Assembly (NCBI RefSeq): GCF_002078505.1
Contig: NZ_LUAV01000021.1
Location: forward strand, 86,329-150,328
Length of the DNA stretch: 64,000 bases
Reading direction: 5' to 3'
DNA from: Ensifer aridi
Lineage (GTDB): Bacteria; Pseudomonadota; Alphaproteobacteria; Rhizobiales; Rhizobiaceae
This document shows, piece by piece, positions 45,440-54,139 of this stretch. Each line of letters starts with the position of its first letter. Positions within the stretch are counted from its first letter, which is position 1. The notes under the pieces were generated by a model, which was not told the DNA's origin, searched no databases, and saw only the letters and a program-made list of their open reading frames with translations. The position numbers and the translations under genes were made by a program.

Positions 45440-47617
45440 ATGCGAGCTACATTTGTGAACCAGCTTGATGACGGCCCTGCTACCGTGACCACCAAGACGC
45501 GTTCTGCCCAGATGACCACGGTCGCCAAGGCGATCGATTCCAACCCCAACCAGGCTCCCGAGCATGCCGCCGATCCTCGCGCCTATCTGAACGAGATCGA
45601 CGGCGACAAGGCGATGGCCTGGGTCAAAACGCGTAACCTGTCGACCGTTGACAAGCTGTCGAAAGATCCTCGCTACAGCGAATACCAGGCCGACATTCTG
45701 AATCTCCTACAGGCCACCGATCGTATCGCTTCGCCCCGGTTCGCGCACGGCGGGATGATCGATAACTTCTGGCAGGACGGCACGCACGTGCAGGGCCTGT
45801 GGCGACGTACGACCTGGGAATCCTACAGGTCCGGCGACCCGCAATGGCGCACCATTCTCGATATCGATGCGCTGTCCAAGGCCGAGGGAAAGACCTGGGT
45901 GTTCAAAGGCGGGGACTGCCTGCCCCCCGCCAATAATCTCTGCCTGATCCGCCTGTCCGATGGCGGCAAGGACGCCGATGTGGTGCGCGAGTTCGACGTT
46001 GCCAAGGGTGAATTCATCAAGGACGGCTTCGTCCTGCCCGAATGCAAGCAGTCGGCGACCTGGGTGGACGAGAACACCATCTATGTGACCCGGGAATGGA
46101 CGCCGGAGGAAGTGACCGCTTCCGGCTACGCCTACGTCACCAAGGTGCTGAAGCGCGGCCAGAGCCTGGATCAGGCGGTCGAGATCTTCCGCGGCGACAA
46201 GAAGGACGTCTCGGCTCGGCGCGGCGTGCTGCGCGACCTCGACGGCAATTATGTGATGGACACCTCCTATCGCGGCCTCGACTTCTTCAATGCTGAGCGA
46301 GCCTTCTACCCGAACGGCAACACAGACACCCAAAAGGTGGTCCTGCCCCTCCCGACCACGGCCACTTTTGACGGCTACTACAAGGGCCAGGCAATCTATC
46401 GGTTGAAGTCGGACTGGACCTCGGCCAAGGGCACCGTTTTCCACAATGGCGCGATTATCGCTTTCGATCTCAAGGCGGCGCTCGCCGATCCAGCGCACGT
46501 CGAACCGCTTGTGCTGTTCATGCCAAACGAGCATCAGTCTGTCAAAAGGATTACTCAAACCAAGAACCGTCTCGTGCTGTCGATCCTGTCGAATGTCAGC
46601 GGCGAGGTGCGCAGCTTCAATTTCGGCAAAGGCGGCTGGTCGTCCTTCAAGGTGGCCCTGCCGGAAAATTCGACCCTGTCGGTGACGTCCAGCGACAATG
46701 AGAGTGATCAACTGTTCGTCTTCTCAAACGGGTTCCTTGAACCTTCGACCCTGTTTCGCGCCGATGCTGCAAGCGGCAAAGTCGAGAAGATCAGGTCGGC
46801 CCCGGAACGCTTCGATGCCGAAGGCCTGCAAGTCCAGCAGTTCTTTGCGACCTCCAAGGATGCCACGAAAGTTCCGTATTTCCTCGTCGCGCGCAGGGAC
46901 GTCAAGTTGGACGGCACGAGCCCGACCATCCTCTACGCCTATGGCGGGTTCGGAGTTCCAGTGTTGCCCAACTATTCGCCGGCGATTGGCAAGCTATGGC
47001 TGGAAAAGGGCGGTGCCTTCGCGCTCGCCAATATTCGCGGCGGCGGCGAATTCGGACCGAAATGGCACGAAGCTGCATTGAAGACCCATCGTCGGCGCGC
47101 TTTTGACGACTTCCAGGCCGTGGCGCAGGATCTGATCGCAAGGAAGGTCACCTCGACACCGCATCTTGGGATCATGGGAGGCTCGAACGGCGGCCTGCTC
47201 ATGGGCGTCCAATTGACCGAGCGCCCCGATCTGTGGAACGCGGTCGTGATCCAGGTGCCGCTTCTCGACATGGTCAATTTCACGCACATGTCGGCAGGAG
47301 CCTCTTGGCAGGGCGAATATGGCAATCCAGACGACCCAGTCGAAGGCGCCTTCCTGCGCTCGATCTCGCCTTATCATAATGTCAGGGCGGGCGTGGCTTA
47401 TCCCGAACCGTTCTTTGGGACATCGACCAAGGATGACCGCGTCGGTCCGGCGCACGCGCGCAAGATGGCCGCCTTGTTTGAAGATATGGGGCTGCCCTTC
47501 TACTATTACGAAAATATTCAGGGCGGTCACACCGGCGCCGCCAACCTGCAGGAACGAGCCCGCCGCTACGCGCTCGAATACACCTACCTGTCCCAAAAGC
47601 TCATGGACAACACATGA
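45440..47617 (+). CDS. Prolyl oligopeptidase (S9A family)
   Basis: The 725-residue serine peptidase has the N-terminal beta-propeller region and a C-terminal hydrolase domain with the active serine in GGSNGG (Ser582), aspartate in TKDDRVGP (Asp665 or 666) and histidine in GGHTGA (His697). The segment ALANIRGGGEFGPKWH is the S9A signature. These enzymes cleave after proline in peptides under about 30 residues. No signal peptide is seen, so it should act in the cytoplasm. ATG 45440 follows a weak AAAGG site; a longer frame to 45341 would include the promoter and is rejected. The NifA/sigma-54 promoter marks it as a symbiosis gene. Confidence 0.9.
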   Translation: MRATFVNQLDDGPATVTTKTRSAQMTTVAKAIDSNPNQAPEHAADPRAYLNEIDGDKAMAWVKTRNLSTVDKLSKDPRYSEYQADILNLLQATDRIASPRFAHGGMIDNFWQDGTHVQGLWRRTTWESYRSGDPQWRTILDIDALSKAEGKTWVFKGGDCLPPANNLCLIRLSDGGKDADVVREFDVAKGEFIKDGFVLPECKQSATWVDENTIYVTREWTPEEVTASGYAYVTKVLKRGQSLDQAVEIFRGDKKDVSARRGVLRDLDGNYVMDTSYRGLDFFNAERAFYPNGNTDTQKVVLPLPTTATFDGYYKGQAIYRLKSDWTSAKGTVFHNGAIIAFDLKAALADPAHVEPLVLFMPNEHQSVKRITQTKNRLVLSILSNVSGEVRSFNFGKGGWSSFKVALPENSTLSVTSSDNESDQLFVFSNGFLEPSTLFRADAASGKVEKIRSAPERFDAEGLQVQQFFATSKDATKVPYFLVARRDVKLDGTSPTILYAYGGFGVPVLPNYSPAIGKLWLEKGGAFALANIRGGGEFGPKWHEAALKTHRRRAFDDFQAVAQDLIARKVTSTPHLGIMGGSNGGLLMGVQLTERPDLWNAVVIQVPLLDMVNFTHMSAGASWQGEYGNPDDPVEGAFLRSISPYHNVRAGVAYPEPFFGTSTKDDRVGPAHARKMAALFEDMGLPFYYYENIQGGHTGAANLQERARRYALEYTYLSQKLMDNT

Positions 47618-47649
47618 ATCCGTAAGCCTTAGGCCGTGCGGGCCGATTT

Positions 47650-47850
47650 GAGCAAGATGAAGCCGGCCGCGAGGGCGGACTTGCCGCGCACGACGGGTGG
47701 AACCGAAAATCTGCACCAGATGCGCCGACAAACCCCGCCGTTCGCCAACAGCTCGCCCCCGGGCCTGGCCCCAGCCCGCCGGCTGGCGGTGATCATGCAT
47801 CGCATGTGTGACGAAACGGAGTTTTCCTGGAGCAGAAAAGAAGGTCTTGG
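47650..47850 (+). pseudogene. Likely remnant of an IS110-family transposase end
   Basis: A plus-strand frame carries GLAPARRLAVIMHRMCDETE, close to the C-terminal signature of IS110/IS116-type transposases (RLAVIMHRMW-DGTEF). The rest of the element is missing. The same stretch can be read on the minus strand as a protein-like sequence (GKSALAAGFILLKSARTA), so the assignment is tentative. Confidence 0.45.
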
Positions 47851-48484
47851 CCGGCTCAACGCTGCGCTGATTGACGGCTCCGCGCCGAGCCTGGCGTCGT
47901 CGAGACCGAACAAAGGAGGTGAGGATATTCCGCCCCGGGGCGGTATTGATGTCCTTCGCGGGACGAGGGATGGGGTGAGATCGTTGCAAGCACACTGGGC
48001 CGGTCGCATCAGTTGCGGTCAGGACGTCTCCTAGATTGGAGCGCTTCATTCTTGCGATCCCATCGTGGGAGGGCCACGGTGCCGATCCCGAAGAGAACCC
48101 GCCAAGACCATCTTAACGCCGGGGAACGCGAAGCTCGAAAGCGCTTGACCACAACCGCCGAATAGAGAAGTGCTTGCACTAGGACTTGCTGCCTTTAGGC
48201 CATCTTAGCAAGGCGGCCCTCCTCGGAGGGGTACGTTCTTTCGGAAAGGCCAGAGGAATACCTCGAAAGGCATCCAGACGGGCAGGCAGACTTCTGAACC
48301 TACCGGCGCCACATTGACCGCCCATTGTGGGATACGGGCCCCGAACTGATTTGGATGATGCAGGTTTCGGATCTTGTCGCATTATCGAGGCAACTAGTGT
48401 TTGTTTCCGGAAAGTCCTGTCGACCATGGTATCTTAGCCTCTTTGCGTTTGTAGGACGGTCGGCAAAGACATTCAGGTCTCAAG
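47851..48484. other. Gene-poor stretch downstream of the IS remnant
   Basis: No supported gene lies here. The open frames on both strands shadow each other. The region probably consists of insertion-sequence debris joined to the virG scrap at 48485. Confidence 0.35.
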
Positions 48485-48541
48485 AGCTCACCGGGCGTCA
48501 GCTTCACCCCACCGCTGTGTTCAGAGATCAGCCGGCGTTGG
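48485..48541 (-). pseudogene. 57-bp fragment of a virG-like gene
   Basis: The stretch closely matches bases 26313-26369 inside virG on the same (minus) strand, including an identical run of about 25 bases (CGCTGTGTTCAGAGATCAGC and flanks); only about seven mismatches are seen across the rest. It encodes the same SEHSG-VKLTSGE segment. It shows that a second virG copy, or a duplicated piece of this one, once lay beside nodE. Confidence 0.7.
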
Positions 48542-48611
48542 AACCGGAGCGCGTCTTAACGATCGAGGCAGAACAGGAGCCGTTAACCGGGCACGGCATG
48601 ACGCGCCGCTG

Positions 48612-49820
48612 CTACACCTGTCTGAATGCCAGAACCGCGTTTGTGCCTCCCATGGCGAACGCGTTGCTTAACGCTACTCGAACCTCTCGTTCGCGTGGCA
48701 CATTTGGCGTGACGTCGAGATCGCATTTTGGATCATGCTCATTGTAGTTTGCCGTGGGTGGGACAATCCCATCGCGGATAGCCATCACACAGGCAATCAT
48801 TTCGAGCGCGCTTGCTGCACCGAGACAATGTCCATGCATGGATTTGGTGGACGAGACCGACATCGAGCGAGTATGATCCCCAAAAACCCGCTTGATCGCC
48901 GCCGTCTCAACCTCATCATTCGCTCTGGTGCCGGTGCCGTGTGCGTTGAGATAGTCGACATCATCGGCATTCAGCCCGGCGTCTTGAAGGCACTGACGAA
49001 TCGCAGCCTCAGGCCCTTCGGCAATCGGTGCAACAATATGGAAGGCGTCCGCCGAAAGGCCAATGCCGGCGATCTCAGCCAGGATCGTTGCACCGCGCGC
49101 TTTAGCATGTTGATAGCTTTCCAGCACAGCCATGCCAGCACCCTCTCCAAGTACCACGCCCTTTCTGTCGGCAGAGAAGGGGCGGCAAGTGTCCGGTGCA
49201 AGAACGCGCAACGCTTCCCATGATTTTAGTACACCCCATACGAGCGGTGCATCGCTACCCCCGGCAATCATGACGTCGGCTCGGCCGAGCCTGATCAGGT
49301 CCACCGCCGAGGCGATTGCATTGTTGGCCGAGGCGCACGCGGCAGTGACGCCGAAAACTGGCCCGCGCAGGCCCAGATGGATGCTAACTTGGCCCGCAGC
49401 GGCACCAGGCATCACTCTTGGAACAGTGAGGATCCCGGTCCGCATGGCGCCGTCCAAAAGCAGGGCGCGGTAATTTTCCTCAACTGCCGCGGAGCCACAA
49501 ATGCCGACGCCAACAGTTGCACCACAGCGATCGGCATTCCATTCGTCACAGGAAAGCCCCGCCTGCTCTACCGCCTCACGGGCAGCGAGCACAGCAAGTA
49601 GGCTGAAACGATCCATCGAGGCGAGTTGCTTTTTACAGATGTCGTGCTCCGGCAGTGCTTTGATCTCGGCACCGATAATGCCGTCTAGCTCATAAAGCTC
49701 GGCATTGGAGATCGGCCCGATGGCGGAAATGCCAGCACACATGCCTCGCCAAATGGAGGCCGCATTGCTGCCGAGGGCGCATAGCCCGCCGACCCCGGTT
49801 ATGACGACGCGTTTATCCAT
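48612..49820 (-). CDS. nodE: Beta-ketoacyl synthase NodE
   Basis: NodE is the condensing enzyme that, with the carrier NodF, makes the special unsaturated acyl chains of some Nod factors. The 402-residue protein is a FabF-type synthase with catalytic Cys162 (GVTAACASANNAIAS), His294 (NAHGTGT) and His331 (KSMHGHCLGAAS). The N-terminus is MDKRVVITGVGGLCALG. It directly abuts nodF, whose nod box controls both. A role in host range is known for NodE in other rhizobia. Confidence 0.94.
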   Translation of the reverse strand: MDKRVVITGVGGLCALGSNAASIWRGMCAGISAIGPISNAELYELDGIIGAEIKALPEHDICKKQLASMDRFSLLAVLAAREAVEQAGLSCDEWNADRCGATVGVGICGSAAVEENYRALLLDGAMRTGILTVPRVMPGAAAGQVSIHLGLRGPVFGVTAACASANNAIASAVDLIRLGRADVMIAGGSDAPLVWGVLKSWEALRVLAPDTCRPFSADRKGVVLGEGAGMAVLESYQHAKARGATILAEIAGIGLSADAFHIVAPIAEGPEAAIRQCLQDAGLNADDVDYLNAHGTGTRANDEVETAAIKRVFGDHTRSMSVSSTKSMHGHCLGAASALEMIACVMAIRDGIVPPTANYNEHDPKCDLDVTPNVPREREVRVALSNAFAMGGTNAVLAFRQV

Positions 49821-50087
49821 TCAAGACACCTTTGCCATTAAGGTACGCAGGGATTCCACCAAATCGCCGACGGTATGAAGATTTGACCAGGCATCCGTTA
49901 TGTTCATGTGGATCTCAACGTTATTGGCTTCCTCGAGGTCCCAGAGAAGATCCGCCAGGTCGAGTGAATCAAGGCCGAGCGAGGTTAGTTCCGTAGCGAC
50001 TGTTATTTCTTCGCAATCCGCCGATGTAGCTGCCCCGGCGCGCTTCCTGATTGTAGCTATAACCTCTTCAACGAGTTGATCGGACAC
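49821..50087 (-). CDS. nodF: Nodulation acyl carrier protein NodF
   Basis: NodF is the specialised acyl carrier partner of NodE. The sequence has the phosphopantetheine site SLGLDSLDLADLLWDLEEA with Ser41. I start at a GTG (50087), giving 88 residues that begin with SDQLVEEVI; this lines up with the start of S. meliloti NodF and has GGAAGGA as ribosome site. The ATG at 50102 (93 residues) is an alternative. The frame further upstream is not supported. Confidence 0.92.
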   Translation of the reverse strand: MSDQLVEEVIATIRKRAGAATSADCEEITVATELTSLGLDSLDLADLLWDLEEANNVEIHMNITDAWSNLHTVGDLVESLRTLMAKVS

Positions 50088-50235
50088 ACCGGTTCCTTCC
50101 ATTATACGTTTCGATCTCAAGGTCGTGTTAATACTGTTCGAACAGGAATGGACATGCTTTGATTTTGGTATAGAGAGCAAAATTCATTGAAAAGCACTTG
50201 TATGTTAAGTACGTTTTATATGCGCCATCGACTAA

Positions 50236-50282
50236 GATTTGGAAAATAGATTGTTTGGATAGATCGCATTCATGTGATCAAT
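50236..50282 (-). promoter_or_regulatory. nod box upstream of nodFE
   Basis: Read on the minus strand this 47-base element aligns along its full length with the nod box consensus. Its proximal half ATCCAAACAATC followed by TATTTTCCAAATC matches especially well. It ends about 150 bases before the nodF start. It predicts NodD control of nodFE, separate from the nodA operon. Confidence 0.85.
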
Positions 50283-50651
50283 ATACTGAACACTTGTTTG
50301 CTCGGAGATTTACCCTTGAAAAGGTAGTGCGGCGCGCTGCAGAAGCTACCGATCCAGTGCATGCGGCGAGCATCCAAACAAAAAGCCGAATCGGCACGCG
50401 TGAGTCTTGCTTGTAAGCTCGCCTCTCGGACCTGCCATCCCGCCATTGCTTCCGTCCCTTGCTTCCTGCGGCAGAGTGCTGGTAGCGCATCGATGCCGAT
50501 GGTGCAAAGGGCCGGAAACCTCTTTGCCCGCGCTGGGTCTTGGGGCGCGCCAGGATCCGAGACAGCGCGAAAATTGCTCGAAATGTTGCCGGGTCACACT
50601 CTCCTGACCGCTATTCCTCAGAAACGTGCGTAACCGGCACCGCTGTCTGTT

Positions 50652-50667
50652 TGTAGAGTCAGCGACA
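50652..50667 (+). promoter_or_regulatory. NifA upstream activator site before the first NRPS
   Basis: TGTAGAGTCAGCGACA matches TGT-N10-ACA exactly. It lies about 85 bases upstream of a -24/-12-like element at 50751 and about 180 bases before the NRPS start. The spacing is the same as for the prolyl oligopeptidase promoter. Confidence 0.65.
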
Positions 50668-50750
50668 ACTGTAGTTCGACCTGGTTCCTGCTCCTCATTT
50701 AAACGGTTGATATTGCGCTTCATTCTTGCCTGAGCGCCTCTTTGCGTAAT

Positions 50751-50766
50751 TGGCACGAGTTTTGAA
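50751..50766 (+). promoter_or_regulatory. Near-consensus sigma-54 promoter of the NRPS-MATE operon
   Basis: TGGCACGAGTTTTGAA has a perfect -24 half (TGGCACG) and correct spacing, but the -12 half reads TTGA where TTGC is expected. The invariant C at -12 is changed to A, so promoter strength is uncertain. The exact NifA site upstream raises the odds that it is real. Confidence 0.5.
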
Positions 50767-50833
50767 ACCTCTCGTCGCGACGCGTCACGGCCTCCCGACC
50801 GTGACCTAGTGATCGCGCCCTGAGAGGAGACTT

Positions 50834-53800
50834 ATGCTTAACGAAGGTCGTCCTGCGAAGCCCGAATTTGTCGGAAGCCAGTTCATCGATGTAGTCGCGG
50901 CTATCGATAAGATTGCGGCATCATCCCCCGACAGGATTGCGATCCAGCATGGCTCGGAGGAGCTCACATATGGTGAGCTGCGGGTGCTGTCAGATACCAT
51001 CGCAAACACCCTACGGGAGCGCTGCGCGGATGGCGCGGTCGTGGCCTATTGCGGCGAACGGAACTCTAATTGGGCAGCCACAGTAATCGCCATTCTGAAA
51101 AGCGGCTCAACATATTTGCCGCTCGATCCACCCTTGCCGGCCTCCCGACTTTCCTTCATGATTAAGCAAAGTGGATGCACTCTGATTATCGGGCAAAGAC
51201 CGGAAGCGCTTGGTCTTTTTGAGAAGGACTGCGAAAGCGCCAGACAATTCATGACGGTGGAGACGGCGCTACTCGGTAGCCGTTTCTCCCCTGCAATGCC
51301 ATCTTCGGCTGGACCCCGTCTCGCTTACATTCTGTTTACGCCCGGTTCGACGGGAACGCCCAAGGGCGTGATGGTTCGACGCGCAGGCCTAAACAACCAT
51401 TTGATGGCCAAGATAGATGCGCTCGAACTTAGTGAGCAGGACTGTGTCGCACAGACTGCCTCTCATGGCTTTGACATCTCTCTATGGCAGCTTTTGGCAG
51501 GATTGTGTGTCGGCAGTTGTGTCGCGATCATAGATGATGCGACCCTGAGATCTCCCTTGGCCCTACTTAAAGCACTGCAGGCACATCGGGTCGCAATCGT
51601 CCAATTCGTTCCATCGGTGCTCGCCATATTCGTTGAACACCTGCAGACGCTCTCAGCCAAGGAGCGGCTCCTCGGTGGCTTACGCATGGTATCCACGGTC
51701 GGCGAACCGCTGACGCCTGCCTTGGCGCGCAGTTGGCTGACACTCTATCCTCAAGTCCCCATCCTCAATCACTACGGCCCGACAGAATGCGCGGACGGGG
51801 TGACGCACCATTTGATATCGGTCCCACCCAGCCCAGCTGACACCTATGTGCCCATCGGCAGGCCGATTTCCAATCTTGAGGTTTATGTCGCCAGTGGATT
51901 GCGCCTGTGCAAGACGGGAGAAGTCGGTGAGATCTATGTCAGCGGAGTCGGTGTCGCTGATGGATACATCAATGACAGCGATCGTACCAGAGATGCCTTT
52001 GTGCCAAACCCGTTCTCCGACCACCCATCCTATCGACACCTCTACAGGACCGGCGATCTCGGACGCATCAGGGCAGACGGCCTTCTGGAATGTCTAGGTA
52101 AACGAGATCGTCAGATCAAGCTCCGGGGGCACCGGATCGAACTTGGAGAGATCGAGTCTCACCTCGCGGACAACCAAATTCAGCTTCGGGGTTTCAGAAT
52201 TGAGCTGGAGGAAATTGAAGCGGCGCTTGAATCTTACCCTGGCGTTGCGCGAGCCGCGGTTCTGGTAGAAGGCGCGGATGACGATCGGCGGCTCGTTTCC
52301 CTTCTGGCCCCAACTCACGAAAATCTGACTTCAGGAGACATTCTAACTCATCTGCGGCAGGCACTTCCGTCTTACATGCTGCCGTCGGATTTTCGGATGG
52401 TGGAACGTATGCCGCTCACACCCAGCGGGAAAATAGATCGGGCTCGTCTGTCTTCCATTTCATCCCGCCCGATCCGAAAAGCGAGATCGGCTGAACCGCG
52501 CACGGAAAGGGAGCAACTCCTCGCCGCGATTTGGCAAGAGCTGTTGGGCACCAGAGCTATCGGCATTGATGACAGCTTCTTTGACGTCGGCGGAAATTCG
52601 CTTCTGAGTGTACGGTGCGTCACACTGGCGCGTAACGCGGGAGTAAACTTGACGGTCGGTCAGTTGCACCGGACACCGACGATCCGGCAACTGGCAACGC
52701 ACCAAGCGCCGGCTGCGACATGTGCGACCCTCAAGGGACCGCTGCCGGTAACCCCTGCAGTCACACATTGGAATCATATCGTCGGACTCGGCGAGCACTA
52801 CAACATTGGCGATCTTTTCTTCATGCCCGCCGGCCTCTTGAATATTTCCATTCTTGAACGTGCCCTTGTGCATGTCATCGGGCGGGAGGAAGGACTGAGG
52901 CTCCGTATTAGCCAAACGGACAGGGGCCTATCTCAGGTAATCGGATCAATAGCAGATTGCCCCGTAGAGGAACTAGACCTTGTCGGAGTAGCCACATCAG
53001 AACAACTCACGGTTATTGAGCGCGCCTGTGCTGAGCGTCAGCACAGTTTTCGATTTGACGGTCGGACGCCTCTTGTCAAAGTCTCAGCCTTCCGGACATC
53101 AGAAAGCGGCGATTACTATTTGCTTGTTCTGCTGCATCACTTTGTAGCAGACGGGGTTGGATACAGACTGTTCCTGAATGCGCTCGATAAAGCTTATAGC
53201 TCGCTTGCTGCAGGGCAAATCGCTGCAGATCCAGGGACCACGCCCCTTTCTCAATGGCTCGCCCGATTGAATGATTATGCGCATGGCGAAGCGCCAGCCG
53301 AGCTCCAACATTGGGAGAGTCTGCGGTATGAGTTGTTTGATATCCGTGTAAGTGACGCCGGGTCACGTGCGGCGGGATTTTCGGCTGAAACTGCGAGGTG
53401 GCTCCACTATGAAGGCTTCGGTGGGCCAATTGATGAGAAATTCTGCAGGCCGCTGTGGAAGGATCAGGCCACATACCGTCTAAGGATCGATGAGGAGACG
53501 ACGGCGCGCCTTCTCAAGATTGTGCCGACGTCCGCGCATTGCGAAGATTTTGATATATTACTCGCGGCTATCTCGGGGGCATTTGGCCGCGCTTTCGGAA
53601 ATTACTCGCTCTGGATTGACAGTCTCACTTCGACCCGGGGAGGTCTATTCGACGACATCGATCCGTCGCAAACGATTGGCTACATCGGTGAACTGGTACC
53701 GCTGCCGTTATACGTTGCCGGAACGGAGTCTCGTCAAGACCGGGCTCGCTCTATATATCAGCAACGCAGCGCCCTGCCGCGCAAGGGCATAGGTTTCCGG

Positions 53801-54139
53801 GCTTTGAAGTTCTTGAATCGGCATCCCGATGTGCGGGAGCGGATCGATCGTCTGCCGTTACCCCGGATCGGAGTGAACTATCGAGCGAGACTCCAACGTC
53901 ATTATCCGCGCCGCCTGCTATCCACAGATCCACACCCGCTGTGGATCGGCGAAGATATGAATCAGTCAGTTATGAACTATCTCTTTTGGTTTCGTGTCGG
54001 ATACCAGTCGGGCAAACTACAAATTGAAGTGAGATACGATCCAAGACAAGTGGGCTACGAATCCACCCGCAGCCTCTGCACAACCTTGCGCGAAGAGCTG
54101 CAACTTTCTGTCGATGCGTTTGCAGAGGCCAACAGATGA
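50834..54139 (+). CDS. Non-ribosomal peptide synthetase, A-T-C module
   Basis: The 1101-residue protein has an adenylation domain (about 20-540), a thiolation domain with phosphopantetheine site DVGGNSLLS (Ser589) and a C-terminal condensation-type domain with intact HHFVADG (768-774). The A domain shows LFTPGSTGTPKG, NHYGPTE, YRTGD and PSGKID. My manual specificity-pocket reading is D-I-W-Q-S-V-H-D-G-K; I cannot assign a substrate. Motif A8 is duplicated: residues 427-447 and 448-468 are tandem copies (QIKLRGHRIELGE... and QIQLRGFRIELEE...). There is no thioesterase. The stop overlaps the start of the MATE exporter gene. Ribosome site GAGAGGAG precedes the ATG. Confidence 0.92.
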   Translation: MLNEGRPAKPEFVGSQFIDVVAAIDKIAASSPDRIAIQHGSEELTYGELRVLSDTIANTLRERCADGAVVAYCGERNSNWAATVIAILKSGSTYLPLDPPLPASRLSFMIKQSGCTLIIGQRPEALGLFEKDCESARQFMTVETALLGSRFSPAMPSSAGPRLAYILFTPGSTGTPKGVMVRRAGLNNHLMAKIDALELSEQDCVAQTASHGFDISLWQLLAGLCVGSCVAIIDDATLRSPLALLKALQAHRVAIVQFVPSVLAIFVEHLQTLSAKERLLGGLRMVSTVGEPLTPALARSWLTLYPQVPILNHYGPTECADGVTHHLISVPPSPADTYVPIGRPISNLEVYVASGLRLCKTGEVGEIYVSGVGVADGYINDSDRTRDAFVPNPFSDHPSYRHLYRTGDLGRIRADGLLECLGKRDRQIKLRGHRIELGEIESHLADNQIQLRGFRIELEEIEAALESYPGVARAAVLVEGADDDRRLVSLLAPTHENLTSGDILTHLRQALPSYMLPSDFRMVERMPLTPSGKIDRARLSSISSRPIRKARSAEPRTEREQLLAAIWQELLGTRAIGIDDSFFDVGGNSLLSVRCVTLARNAGVNLTVGQLHRTPTIRQLATHQAPAATCATLKGPLPVTPAVTHWNHIVGLGEHYNIGDLFFMPAGLLNISILERALVHVIGREEGLRLRISQTDRGLSQVIGSIADCPVEELDLVGVATSEQLTVIERACAERQHSFRFDGRTPLVKVSAFRTSESGDYYLLVLLHHFVADGVGYRLFLNALDKAYSSLAAGQIAADPGTTPLSQWLARLNDYAHGEAPAELQHWESLRYELFDIRVSDAGSRAAGFSAETARWLHYEGFGGPIDEKFCRPLWKDQATYRLRIDEETTARLLKIVPTSAHCEDFDILLAAISGAFGRAFGNYSLWIDSLTSTRGGLFDDIDPSQTIGYIGELVPLPLYVAGTESRQDRARSIYQQRSALPRKGIGFRALKFLNRHPDVRERIDRLPLPRIGVNYRARLQRHYPRRLLSTDPHPLWIGEDMNQSVMNYLFWFRVGYQSGKLQIEVRYDPRQVGYESTRSLCTTLREELQLSVDAFAEANR

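Noticed and set aside
46994..48049. Long minus-strand frame over the prolyl oligopeptidase end
   Set aside because: It overlaps the catalytic domain coding region in antisense and has no recognisable motif. A longer minus frame (45707-46711) is rejected for the same reason.
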